A stretch of 64,000 nucleotides of DNA from Paenibacillus_AB sp036577625 (lineage in GTDB: Bacteria; Bacillota; Bacilli; Paenibacillales; NBRC-103111), in NCBI RefSeq assembly GCF_036577625.1, contig NZ_JARBDC010000011.1, forward strand, positions 1 through 64,000. The letters run 5' to 3'. A program made the translations under genes and the position numbers. The notes beneath the pieces were generated by a model. The model was not told the origin of the DNA, ran no database searches, and was given only the letters and a program-made list of their open reading frames with translations. Each line of letters starts with the position of its first letter. The first letter of the stretch is position 1. This document shows, piece after piece, positions 52,252-60,395 of this stretch.

Positions 52252-53127
52252 TCAATCGACGATTTGCAGTTGGCGGCCGTCGTACCGGTTCGATTGGCCT
52301 TTCCGGTATTCCGACGGAGTCGTTCCGACGAATTGGCGGAACACTTTGCCGAAATAGCTGACGTTGTCGAATCCCGTCTGCCGCGACACTTCCTCCACGG
52401 AAAGCCCCGTATTGCGCAGCAGCCGCGCCGCTTCCTCGACGCGGATTTTCCGGAGATGGTGAATCGGGGTAACGCCCGTATGCGCCTTGTATACTTTGCA
52501 AAAATGATGCTTCGACATCCCCGCGGCCGCGGCCACGTCATCCAGCGTTACGGTGTCGCCGACCCGGCTCTCCATAAACAGCTTCGCTCGCCGCAGCGAG
52601 TCGGGCAGCGGACGGTCCCCCGCATCCCGGCCTTCGGCCATGCGTTCGAAGGCGAGCAGCCATTCGGTCAATCGAAGCGACATGCGGTATTTGTCGCGCA
52701 GCCCTTGCGCCCCCGCCTCGCGATACAGGCTCCATAGGAGGCGGACCGGCTCGGAATCCGGCCGAAACGCCGCAACATGGCCGAAGACGCGGATGAAATG
52801 CCGCCAATGATCGGACATCGGTCCGCCCTTCGCGCGAATCCATACAAATTCCCACGGCTTCCGGCCGTCCGGCGGGTAATAGTACCGGTGATCGCTCGGG
52901 ATCGTCGCGAAAAAACCGTGGTGCTTCGGAACGCGATACGTCTGTCCGGCAACGGTTATCGCGCCTTCGCCGGCCAGCGTGTACTGGAACAGATGTCCGC
53001 TCCCGGCCCGCCGCAGTCCGTCCTGACCGTAGCCGGCGTCGACCGCCTCTCCCCAGCCGACCGATTCGAGGACGCACAGCCGCTCGGGGATCGGTTCGTT
53101 AAAGTGGAACCCGTACGATGTCCGCAT
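52252..53127 (-). CDS. AraC family transcriptional regulator (second)
   Basis: 291 residues. An N-terminal cupin-like sensor domain (about 40-130, with YRVPKHHGFFATIPSDHRYYYPP) and a C-terminal AraC DNA-binding domain (about 188-278; TLDDVAAAAGMSKHHFCKVY and VEEVSRQTGFDNVSYFGKVF, TPSEYR). It is divergent from a Gfo/Idh/MocA oxidoreductase gene with 142 nt between starts, so it likely controls that gene. It is a different AraC subfamily from the protein at 47699. Confidence 0.9.
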   Translation of the reverse strand: MRTSYGFHFNEPIPERLCVLESVGWGEAVDAGYGQDGLRRAGSGHLFQYTLAGEGAITVAGQTYRVPKHHGFFATIPSDHRYYYPPDGRKPWEFVWIRAKGGPMSDHWRHFIRVFGHVAAFRPDSEPVRLLWSLYREAGAQGLRDKYRMSLRLTEWLLAFERMAEGRDAGDRPLPDSLRRAKLFMESRVGDTVTLDDVAAAAGMSKHHFCKVYKAHTGVTPIHHLRKIRVEEAARLLRNTGLSVEEVSRQTGFDNVSYFGKVFRQFVGTTPSEYRKGQSNRYDGRQLQIVD

Positions 53128-53269
53128 AATATTTTACTGCTCCGATCTCAATTAATTACTGTTGAATCGCCGGTTGCGGCGGAGTACCTTTAATATAGAC
53201 CTGACATGAAACGACAATATTGAAGCATTCACCGAAATTATACCATCTTCCGAAAGGACGTTAAACATC

Positions 53270-54622
53270 GTGCAAAATCAAGCGCAAGCCGAACATCCGA
53301 CGACCCGCCCGCAATCCGCCCGTTCGCCCCTCCCTTCGACCCGCCCCGTGCAAGCGGTCATCGTGGGGGCCGGCCACCGCAGCCTGCTGTACGCCTCCTA
53401 CGCCCAGAAGCATCCCGACGAGCTGCAGATCGTCGGCGTCGTCGAACCGGATCCGGTCCGCCGCGGGCTGACGGCGCAACGGTTCGGGATGGCCGATGAT
53501 ATGCTCTTCGCTTCGGTGGAGGAACTGATCGCAGCCCCCAAGCGTGCCGACGCCGCGATCAACGGAACGATGGACTCGCTGCACGTTACGACGACGATTC
53601 CGCTTCTGCGGGCCGGTTACGACGTGCTGCTCGAGAAGCCGATCGGGGTCAGCGAGGAGGAAGTGCTGGGGCTGTACGAAACGGCGCAAACGCACGGACG
53701 AACCGTCATGATTTGCCACGTGCTGCGGTACGCGCCGTTTTACGCGGAAATCCGCAAACGGATCGCCGCCGGAGATATCGGGGACATTATCGCCATCCAG
53801 ACGGAGGAAAACGTCAGCTACCACCATATGGCCACCGCGTTCGTCCGGGGCAAATGGAGCAACGTGCGCGAAGGCGGGTCGTCGATGCTGATGGCCAAAT
53901 GCTGTCACGACCTCGACTTGATCGCATGGATGAAAGGAGACGTCCGCCCGACCAAAGTGAGCAGCTTCGGCAGCCTGTTCCAGTTCCGTCCCGAGAAGGC
54001 GCCCGAAGGCTCCGGCACGCGCTGCCTCGCCGATTGTTCGATCGAAAATTCGTGCACGTATTCGGCCAAAAAAATGTACATCGAGCAGAAGCTGTGGGGC
54101 GCATACGCTTGGGACAATATGCATCTCGGCCAAACGCCTTCGGAGGAAGAGAAGCTGGAGTCGCTGCGCACGGACAATCCGTACGGCCGCTGCGTCTGGC
54201 GGAGCGGCAACGACGTCGTGGACCATCAGACGGTTATCGTCGAATTCGCGGACGGCAGCACGGCATCGCACAACTTGACCGGCGCTACGTCCAAGCCGTG
54301 TCGGACGATTCATATTACCGGCACGAAGGGCGAAATCGTCGGTACGATGGAGGACGGCAGCTTTGCGGTTCGCCATCCCGATGCGCGGGCGGGACATACG
54401 TTTAAAGAGGAGAAGGTCGAGCTGAACGTGTCGCGCGACATGCACGGCGGCGGCGACCTGAGGCTGGTCGCGGATTTCATCCGGACGCTGCGCGGCGAAA
54501 CGCCGTCGCTGTCGTCCACCTCGCTCGACAAGTCGATCTACGGCCATCAGATCGGATTTGCCGCCGACCGGGCCCGGCTCGAAAGCCGCGTCGTGGAAAT
54601 CGCCGATTTGGCGCGAGGCTGA
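53270..54622 (+). CDS. Gfo/Idh/MocA family oxidoreductase (second)
   Basis: 450 residues from a GTG at 53270, with GAAAGGACG upstream. N-terminal Rossmann domain (VIVGAGHRSLLYASYA, about 24-39), the sugar-dehydrogenase motif LLEKPIGVSEEEV, then a larger alpha/beta domain with HDLDLIAWM and the C-terminal FIRTLRGETPSLSST. The plan is that of NAD(P)-dependent sugar or inositol dehydrogenases, longer than the member at 13022. Divergent from an AraC regulator, it is probably induced by its substrate. Confidence 0.88.
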   Translation: MQNQAQAEHPTTRPQSARSPLPSTRPVQAVIVGAGHRSLLYASYAQKHPDELQIVGVVEPDPVRRGLTAQRFGMADDMLFASVEELIAAPKRADAAINGTMDSLHVTTTIPLLRAGYDVLLEKPIGVSEEEVLGLYETAQTHGRTVMICHVLRYAPFYAEIRKRIAAGDIGDIIAIQTEENVSYHHMATAFVRGKWSNVREGGSSMLMAKCCHDLDLIAWMKGDVRPTKVSSFGSLFQFRPEKAPEGSGTRCLADCSIENSCTYSAKKMYIEQKLWGAYAWDNMHLGQTPSEEEKLESLRTDNPYGRCVWRSGNDVVDHQTVIVEFADGSTASHNLTGATSKPCRTIHITGTKGEIVGTMEDGSFAVRHPDARAGHTFKEEKVELNVSRDMHGGGDLRLVADFIRTLRGETPSLSSTSLDKSIYGHQIGFAADRARLESRVVEIADLARG

Positions 54623-54629
54623 GCAGCGC

Positions 54630-54676
54630 AAAGGCAGACGAACGGGGCGTCCCGTCGCCTGCCTTTCCCGTTTTTT
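54630..54676 (+). terminator. Intrinsic terminator of the oxidoreductase gene
   Basis: Stem aaaggcag / ctgccttt, an inner partial stem, then CCCGTTTTTT. Confidence 0.8.
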
Positions 54677-54779
54677 ATCGACGCGCGGCCGTCAAACCGA
54701 TCGTTCGCCGTCTTCGTTACCTGAGTAGAAGACAGCGGCATCCGGTTCTTGCAGCGAACGATATCAAACGGGAGGTTGC

Positions 54780-55412
54780 ATGATGAGAAAATCGATATTG
54801 TTGCCGGCGGCGCTGGCCGTCGCTCTGTCGCTGGCCGCGTGCGGACAAAAAGAGGCGGCCGCTCCGGCGGGCGGCACGGCTCCGGCAAGCGGCTCCGCTC
54901 CCGCAAACGGCGCGAGCTCCGGCGGGCAAAGTCAAACGGCGCAATCCGGGTCGCAAACTCCGGCCAAACCCGAGGCTCCGAAAACAGAGGCTCCGAAGAC
55001 GGAAGCTCCGAAGACGGAGGCTCCGAAGACGGAGCCCGCCAAGACAGAGCCGCCCAAGACGGAGGCTCCGAAGACCGAAGCTCCGAAGACCGAAGCTCCG
55101 AAGACGGAAGCTCCGAAGACGGAAGCCCCTAAGCCGGAAGCTCCGAAGGCCGAGGCCCCCAAGACGGAGCCGGCTAAAGACGCCGTTGCCGTAAAGGCGG
55201 AAGAACTGTACAAAACGAACTGCATGTCGTGCCACGGCGCCAACCTCGAGGGCAAGCCCGCCCCGAATTTGCAAAAAATCGGCGAAACGAAAACGAAAGA
55301 TCAAATTATGACGCAAATTACGAAGGGCGGCACGAGAATGCCCGGCTTCGAGAAAAAAATGGAAGCCGCCGACATCGAAACGTTGGCCGCTTGGCTCGCC
55401 GCCAAAAAATGA
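54780..55412 (+). CDS. Lipoprotein cytochrome c with EAPKT-repeat tether
   Basis: 210 residues. Signal peptide with lipobox LSLAAC (lipidated Cys21), a Gly/Ser/Ala linker (about 25-60), a flexible stalk of about fifteen EAPKT/EPAKT-type repeats (about 60-135), then a class I cytochrome c domain: heme site C148-M-S-C-H152 and a candidate axial Met187 (TRMPGF). It resembles the membrane-tethered small cytochromes CccA/CccB of Bacillota that feed terminal oxidases, but with an unusually long repeat stalk. The start has two tandem ATGs after GGGAGGTTG. Confidence 0.9.
   Translation: MMRKSILLPAALAVALSLAACGQKEAAAPAGGTAPASGSAPANGASSGGQSQTAQSGSQTPAKPEAPKTEAPKTEAPKTEAPKTEPAKTEPPKTEAPKTEAPKTEAPKTEAPKTEAPKPEAPKAEAPKTEPAKDAVAVKAEELYKTNCMSCHGANLEGKPAPNLQKIGETKTKDQIMTQITKGGTRMPGFEKKMEAADIETLAAWLAAKK
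54964..55175 (+). repeat. 15-nt tandem repeat inside the cytochrome c gene
   Basis: About fourteen copies of a 15-nt unit close to GCTCCGAAGACGGAG encode APKTE. The two-base variation at codon third positions is small, so the array is probably still prone to expansion or contraction. Confidence 0.8.
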
Positions 55413-55442
55413 CGCGCGATTCGATTTGGCAATAAAAGAATA

Positions 55443-55468
55443 GGGAGGGCGCCTCGGCGTCCTCCCTT
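55443..55468 (+). terminator. Probable terminator of the cytochrome c gene
   Basis: Stem gggagggcgcc / ggcgtcctccc (one mismatch) followed by TTGTTTC. Confidence 0.7.
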
Positions 55469-55633
55469 GTTTCGTTCCCGGAAACCGCGGGTCGGACGAC
55501 CAGCCTTCGAACTAGCGGCCGACGGACGGGGCGGGTTGGAGCCGGTGCGGCATTTGTCGTAAACGGCAGTTGGCCCGGCAGAAAAGCGTTCGCGGTGCTA
55601 GGGTTTGGTTGGGCCCGGCTGCGTCTCCCTGCA

Positions 55634-55827
55634 TTAACGGAATCACACTCCGTTATTCCAATTATTTCCTGACCTTTCCCGGAATTAAGGAACCGGATTC
55701 CGTTATTCCGGGGGCAAACGCGGTTACGCGCCATGTTTTCGCTGATTAACGGAATGCCGTTCCGCTATGCTTCTCGCGCATGGCGGATTTGTATCAATAG
55801 CGGAAACCGGTTAAACCGGTTCCGCTA
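55634..55827. repeat. Island of four regularly spaced palindromes
   Basis: Units at 55634-55655, 55685-55705, 55746-55767 and 55798-55827 begin TTAAsGGAA or TAGCGGAA and end CCGTTA or CCGCTA. Centre spacing is about 50-60 nt. No gene is seen from 55413 to 55917, a 505-nt interval in which these repeats are the main content. Confidence 0.75.
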
Positions 55828-55852
55828 ATACGGATGGAAAATGCGCGAAAGC

Positions 55853-55881
55853 TTGAGTTCCGCAGCCGGATATGGTATCGT
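55853..55881 (+). promoter_or_regulatory. Probable promoter of mnmM-manA
   Basis: TTGAGT (55853-55858), 17-nt spacer, TATCGT (55876-55881). Confidence 0.6.
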
Positions 55882-55917
55882 TTCGCTGGAAAATTCACAG
55901 CGTTAACGGAGGGTGCC

Positions 55918-56544
55918 ATGGGCTTTTTATCCGTCTTAAGCTTCGCTCACCGCTGCGTCTCGGAACGGCTCCGGCCCGGCGACATTGCGGTGGACGCCAC
56001 GGCCGGCACCGGAGCCGACACTTTGTTTTTGTGCAGGGCGGTCGGGGCGAAAGGCACCGTCTACGCCTTCGACATTCAGCAGGAGGCACTCGACCGGGCC
56101 GCCGGGCGCGTCGCCGGGGAGCCGGACGCCCCGAAGCTCCATCTGCTGCTGCGCAGCCATGCCGACATGCGGGAAGCGCTCCCCCTTTCCGTTCATGGAC
56201 GCGTATCCGCCGTCATGTTCAACCTCGGCTATTTGCCGGGCGGCGATCCGCGCATCGTGACGCGTCCCGAATCGACGCTGCCCGCGCTGGACGCCGCGCT
56301 TTCCGTGCTGAAGCCGGAAGGCGTCGCGACCGCCGTCCTGTATCCGGGGCACGCCGGAGGACGCGAGGAAGCGGAGCGCGTCGAACGATGGGCGGAAGCG
56401 CTGCCGGAATCGGACTACCAGGCGATCGTGTACCGGTTCGCCAATCGGGGCGGCCATTCGCCGTATGTCGTTGCGGTGCAAAAAAGAAAGGTGTACATTG
56501 GATACAGACGCGACAACAATGAAAGCGAGGCGCAACAACGATGA
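55918..56544 (+). CDS. mnmM: YtqB/MnmM-family SAM-dependent methyltransferase
   Basis: 208 residues from the ATG at 55918, preceded by ACGGAGGG. SAM-binding motif I VDATAGTGADTLFL (about 22-35) and the family hallmark FNLGYLPGGD (about 100-109). B. subtilis YtqB (MnmM) methylates 5-aminomethyluridine to mnm5U in tRNA. Its upstream partner MnmL is encoded at 51026-51982. The last codons overlap the manA start (ATGA), coupling the two. Confidence 0.88.
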   Translation: MGFLSVLSFAHRCVSERLRPGDIAVDATAGTGADTLFLCRAVGAKGTVYAFDIQQEALDRAAGRVAGEPDAPKLHLLLRSHADMREALPLSVHGRVSAVMFNLGYLPGGDPRIVTRPESTLPALDAALSVLKPEGVATAVLYPGHAGGREEAERVERWAEALPESDYQAIVYRFANRGGHSPYVVAVQKRKVYIGYRRDNNESEAQQR

Positions 56545-57506
56545 AATCGTATCCTCTTCGGTTTAAACCGGAAATGAAAGAACGGGTTTGGGGCGGCCGT
56601 GCGCTCGAACAATTCGGCCTCAAGCTGCCGGACGGTCCGATCGGGGAAGGCTGGATGATCGGCGACCATCCGAACGGCACGACGAAGGTCGTAAACGGCG
56701 AGCTGGCCGGCATGGGCCTTGACGAGCTGCGCGCAAAATACGGCAGAAGGTTGTTCGGCGCGAAAGCGAACGCCGCTCCGGACGCCCGATTCCCGCTGCT
56801 CGTCAAGCTGCTCGACTGCAACGACGATTTGTCCGTACAGGTGCATCCGGACAACGATTACGAGGGGCTGCCCGAAGGCGAGCTCGGCAAAACGGAGATG
56901 TGGTATGTGCTGGACGCGAGGCCCGGCGCGAAAATCATATACGGGCTGCAGCCCGGCACGACGCGCGAGACGCTGGCGCAAAGCATCGCCGAAAACCGGA
57001 TCATGGACTGCCTGCAGGAAGTCGAAGTGCAGGCGGGCGATTCGTTCTATATTCCGGCCGGAACGGTGCACGCACTGTGCGCGGGCGTGCTCGTCGCGGA
57101 AATTCAACAAAATTCCGACACGACGTACCGGCTGTACGATTACGACAGACCCGGTCTGGACGGAAAACCGCGGGAGCTGCATATCGAGCACTCGTTGAAC
57201 GTCGCCGCCTATGAAGGGAGCGGGGCGACCCGGATGAAGACGGACGTCGCCGCCCCGAACGAGTGGCTGCGCCTGGCCTCTTCCCCGTACTTCATCGTCG
57301 AGAAAGGCGTTTCCGCGGGCAGCTGGAAGCTGAACGCCGCTCCGGACAGCTTCACGATTCTCGTCGTGTGCGACGGCGCGGGCACGCTCGATTGGGCCGA
57401 CGGCTCCGTTCCGCTCGAACGCGGCAACTGCTTCCTGATCCCGGCCGATCTGGCCGAATATACGCTGAACGGCGCCATGACGCTGCTTCGCAGCTATTTG
57501 CCGTAA
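56541..57506 (+). CDS. manA: Mannose-6-phosphate isomerase, class I
   Basis: 321 residues, the short Bacillus-type form. Interconverts mannose-6-phosphate and fructose-6-phosphate. Zinc ligands Q100 and H102 (SVQVHPDND), E119 (KTEMW) and H177 (GTVHAL) are present, and the jelly-roll cupin ends with the small PMI C-terminal domain. ATG overlaps the mnmM stop by 4 nt. The pairing of manA with ytqB is seemingly incidental; I see no metabolic link. Confidence 0.93.
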   Translation: MKSYPLRFKPEMKERVWGGRALEQFGLKLPDGPIGEGWMIGDHPNGTTKVVNGELAGMGLDELRAKYGRRLFGAKANAAPDARFPLLVKLLDCNDDLSVQVHPDNDYEGLPEGELGKTEMWYVLDARPGAKIIYGLQPGTTRETLAQSIAENRIMDCLQEVEVQAGDSFYIPAGTVHALCAGVLVAEIQQNSDTTYRLYDYDRPGLDGKPRELHIEHSLNVAAYEGSGATRMKTDVAAPNEWLRLASSPYFIVEKGVSAGSWKLNAAPDSFTILVVCDGAGTLDWADGSVPLERGNCFLIPADLAEYTLNGAMTLLRSYLP

Positions 57507-57546
57507 AAAATAAAAAAAGCGGGCTTTCCCGCATAGGAGCGAAACC

Positions 57547-58311
57547 GTGGATCATCCTACCGTCGAAATGATCATCTTCCTAGTTTCCATCGGCTTCGTC
57601 GCTTCATTCGTCGATTCCGTCGTCGGCGGGGGCGGACTTATATCCGTCCCCGCTCTTTTGTCGACCGGCCTGCCTCCGGCCGTGGCGCTCGGCACGAACA
57701 AGCTCGGCGGAACGATTTCGTCGCTCACCAGCTCGATTTCGTTTTTGCTGTCCGGCAAAATGGACGTCCGGCTCGTCCTCAAATGGTTTCCGCTGTCGCT
57801 GATCGGCTCCGTCGCCGGAGCGTACACGGTCCGGCTCATCCCGCCCGACTTTTTAAAGCCGCTCGTCGTGGCGCTGCTCATCGCCGTCGCCTTGTACACG
57901 CTGTTCGGAAAAAAACGCGCGGCCCCGCGGGGCGTTCCGCGGCTGACGAACAAAATCGTCGTCGCCGGAGGACTGGTCGCATTGGCGTTCGGCTATTACG
58001 ACGGCTTCTTCGGACCGGGCACCGGCTCTTTCCTGCTGTTCGCCTTCTTGCTGCTCGGCTTCGATTTCGTCATGGCGGCCGGCAACGCCAAAGCGCTCAA
58101 TTTGGCCAGCAACGTCGGCAGTCTCGTTACGTTTGCGCTCATGGGGAACGTCAATTTGTATTACGGCATACCGATGGGACTGGCGATGGTCGCGGGGGCA
58201 TTGATCGGCTCGAGGGTGGCGATTCGCAAAGGGGCCGCTTACGTCAAGCCGCTATTCATCGTCGTGACGACGGTTTTAATCGGCAAGCAATTGTGGGATT
58301 TGCTCCATTGA
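57547..58311 (+). CDS. TauE/SafE family permease (second)
   Basis: 254 residues from a GTG at 57547 with ATAGGAGCG upstream. About eight membrane helices; first-repeat motif VDSVVGGGGLISVPALL and second-repeat motif GYYDGFFGPGTGSFLLF are intact, the usual YfcA/YunE-type pattern. Sulfite or organosulfur anion export is the general family role; substrate unknown. It is 40 nt downstream of manA and could be in the same transcript. The satellite block begins just after it. Confidence 0.88.
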   Translation: MDHPTVEMIIFLVSIGFVASFVDSVVGGGGLISVPALLSTGLPPAVALGTNKLGGTISSLTSSISFLLSGKMDVRLVLKWFPLSLIGSVAGAYTVRLIPPDFLKPLVVALLIAVALYTLFGKKRAAPRGVPRLTNKIVVAGGLVALAFGYYDGFFGPGTGSFLLFAFLLLGFDFVMAAGNAKALNLASNVGSLVTFALMGNVNLYYGIPMGLAMVAGALIGSRVAIRKGAAYVKPLFIVVTTVLIGKQLWDLLH

Positions 58312-58332
58312 AGCGCCGGGAGCGACTCCGGG

Positions 58333-58435
58333 TGTTCAATGAGATTGTTCAATGGGAATGTTCAATGGGAATGTTCAATGGGAATGTTCAATGAGATTGT
58401 TCAATCGGATTGTTCAATCGGATTGTCAATGAAAT
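58333..58435. repeat. 13-nt tandem repeat
   Basis: Seven full copies of a 13-nt unit of form TGTTCAATGgGAa or TGTTCAATcGGAT (58333-58423) and one shorter copy to 58435. The array is AT-rich. Confidence 0.92.
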
Positions 58436-58464
58436 CAATCCATGATAATGCTTCAACGAGAATC

Positions 58465-58766
58465 GAATCGGAGTCCGTACAATTACAAAGCAAAATTCGC
58501 TATTAGTGAATCTTCTGCCCTTATTTTCAACGGATAGCCGAATATTCGGTCAACTATAAACCTCGCTTCGCTATTTTGAAAATTATGTTCAGTATTTACG
58601 ATATGAGGTTCAGTAGAATCGGAGTCCGTGCAATTACAAAGCAAAATTCGCTATTAGTGAATCTATTGCCCTTATTTTCAACGGATAGCCGAATATTCGG
58701 TTAACTATAAACCTCGCTTCGCTATTTTGAAAATTATGTTCAGTATTTACGATATGAGGTTCAGTA
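58465..58766. repeat. Tandem duplication of a 151-nt unit
   Basis: 58465-58615 and 58616-58766 are the same sequence with about four substitutions. Each copy carries a perfect 12-nt palindrome CCGAATATTCGG (58538-58549 and 58689-58700) and is clearly poorer in G+C than the neighbouring genes. Confidence 0.92.
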
Positions 58767-58850
58767 ATTTCAAAAATCCCCTAAAATCCGGGGATTTAGC
58801 GTTGTTCAAGTTCACTAATAATGAAAAACGGTTCACTCACTCGATTCATT

Positions 58851-58930
58851 CGATCATTCGATCATTCGATCATTCGATCATTCGATCATTCGATCATTCG
58901 ATCATTCGATCATTCGATCATTCGATCATT
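58851..58930. repeat. Ten copies of the octamer CGATCATT
   Basis: An uninterrupted run of ten perfect 8-nt units; each contains a GATC site. Confidence 0.95.
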
Positions 58931-58991
58931 CGATTCATTCATTCGGTTCTTTCAATCGGTTCCTTCATTCGGTTCTTTCATTCGATTCATT

Positions 58992-59099
58992 CAACTCATT
59001 CGACTCATTCGACTCATTCGACTCATTCGACTCATTTGACTCATTCAACCCACTCGACTCACTCGACTCACTCGATTCACTCGACTCACTCGATTCACT
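58992..59099. repeat. Twelve copies of a 9-nt repeat
   Basis: Twelve units of CRACTCAYT or close variants (CGACTCATT, CGACTCACT, CGATTCACT). A degenerate ATTCGGTTCTTTC-type stretch links this run to the octamer array. Confidence 0.92.
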
Positions 59100-59156
59100 C
59101 AAGTTCATTCGATTCGCCACGGGCACGGCACATTGGAGACGCATGCCCGGGACCGG

Positions 59157-60206
59157 TTACTCCGCGGGCATTTTCGGCAGCACGATGCGTACGAGCGTTC
59201 CGTTCTCATCCCCCGACAGCTCGTAATGGCCGCCCATTTTTTGCAGCACGACCTCGCAAAAGTTGAGCCCGAGTCCGATCGAATCTTCCTTGGTCGTAAA
59301 AAAGGGGTCTTTCACCAGCTTCATCATGTCGGCGGCGATGCCCGGCCCGGAATCCCGGATCAGGACGGTCGCCGTTTTTTCGTCCATATGAACCGACAGC
59401 CTTACGGCGCCGTCCGTGCCGTTCGTCGCGTCGAACGAATTTTTGACGAATTCGTCGAGCACCTCGCGCAAATAGTGAGGGTCGATCAGCAGCTGGCCGT
59501 CCGCGGAAGGAAATTCGCAAACGAGCGGCACCCCAAGCTTGATCGCTTCCCGCTGCAAGCCGGGAATGTAGCTTTCCAGAAACACCGACACCCATACCGG
59601 ACGCAAGTCGAGCTGAAACGGCTTGCCCAGATGGAGCCAGCGCTGCACGTAATTGTTGATTTCCGTCACTTGATGGTTGGCGAGCGTAATGTAATGATCC
59701 ACGCTTTGGGCGACGAGGCGATCGGCCAAATGGTTGGAAGCGAGATTCGTTTTCAGCGTCGTCTCGATCAGCTGCAGGCTCCCGCGCACGACCGCCAGCG
59801 GGTTCAAGATGCTGTTGGCCGTACCGGCCGCCATCTCGCCGATCAGCTTCCGCTTCTCGTTCGTCAGCTGCATTTCGTAAAACTGGCACAGTCCGGAAAT
59901 GTCGAAAAGCGCGATTTGGCACCGCTCCTCGCCCCGCTCCTCCGTCCGGTAGCAATAGGCCATCAATCGATACGCCCGATCCCGGACGTTCTCTTCGATG
60001 ACGACGCCGGCCACGTCCTGCTTCTGCTTGACCGCGAGCGCGGCGACTTTGCGAAGCTGGGACGATTCCGGTAGCGGCTGCTCCTCTTCGATCTGATAGA
60101 TGGCTTTCATTTTGGCGTTTCCGTACGCCAACTGCATTTGCCCATTTATCGAAGCGATGGCAAAATCGATATTCGGGGATTGCGCGATGAAGTCGATAAC
60201 GTTCAT
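59157..60206 (-). CDS. Sensor-kinase-like protein lacking the phospho-acceptor His
   Basis: 349 residues from the ATG at 60206 (AAAGGACG upstream). No membrane helix. The N-terminal 110 residues look like a PAS-type sensor. At the H box the sequence reads GEMAAGTANSILNPLAVVRG, so the His that normally sits before E-x-x-N-P is Asn131 and the Glu is Ser. The ATPase half is intact: N box EFVKNSFDATN, G1 DSGPGIA, F box FFTTKED, G2 SIGLGLNF. The domain could bind ATP and act as a phosphatase, an anti-kinase or an allosteric partner rather than an autokinase (inference). No regulator gene adjoins it; a divergent glycosidase-like gene lies beyond. Confidence 0.82.
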   Translation of the reverse strand: MNVIDFIAQSPNIDFAIASINGQMQLAYGNAKMKAIYQIEEEQPLPESSQLRKVAALAVKQKQDVAGVVIEENVRDRAYRLMAYCYRTEERGEERCQIALFDISGLCQFYEMQLTNEKRKLIGEMAAGTANSILNPLAVVRGSLQLIETTLKTNLASNHLADRLVAQSVDHYITLANHQVTEINNYVQRWLHLGKPFQLDLRPVWVSVFLESYIPGLQREAIKLGVPLVCEFPSADGQLLIDPHYLREVLDEFVKNSFDATNGTDGAVRLSVHMDEKTATVLIRDSGPGIAADMMKLVKDPFFTTKEDSIGLGLNFCEVVLQKMGGHYELSGDENGTLVRIVLPKMPAE

Positions 60207-60320
60207 TCCGTCAACGTCCTTTGGTTTGTGGCTGAAATCGATCCAGCACGGGTTATGTCGAAAATTATTACTTGAAATTAATTCGAGTGTACCATAGAGG
60301 AGCGGCAAAGAAAAAGCTAT

Positions 60321-60349
60321 TTCCGTTCGCACGAATCGTTCGGTATAAT
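60321..60349 (+). promoter_or_regulatory. Promoter of the glycosidase-lepB operon
   Basis: TTCCGT (60321-60326), 17-nt spacer and consensus TATAAT (60344-60349). Confidence 0.65.
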
Positions 60350-60395
60350 GATGGAGAACCAAACGGACCTTATTCGGCGAGAGGAGCGACCTTCC

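Larger units (their letters stand above)
58312..59156. other. 845-nt interval dominated by satellites
   Basis: No gene is supported. An open frame over 58727-59266 encodes only runs such as HSIIRSFD and is an artefact of the repeats. Confidence 0.8.

Noticed and set aside
58851..59099. CRISPR array
   Set aside because: The units are 8 or 9 nt and directly adjacent, without unique spacers, and no cas gene is near.
58727..59266. Repeat protein of the HSIIRSFD type
   Set aside because: The frame is open only because the octamer and nonamer repeats lack stops; there is no ribosome site and it overlaps the end of the kinase-like gene on the other strand.
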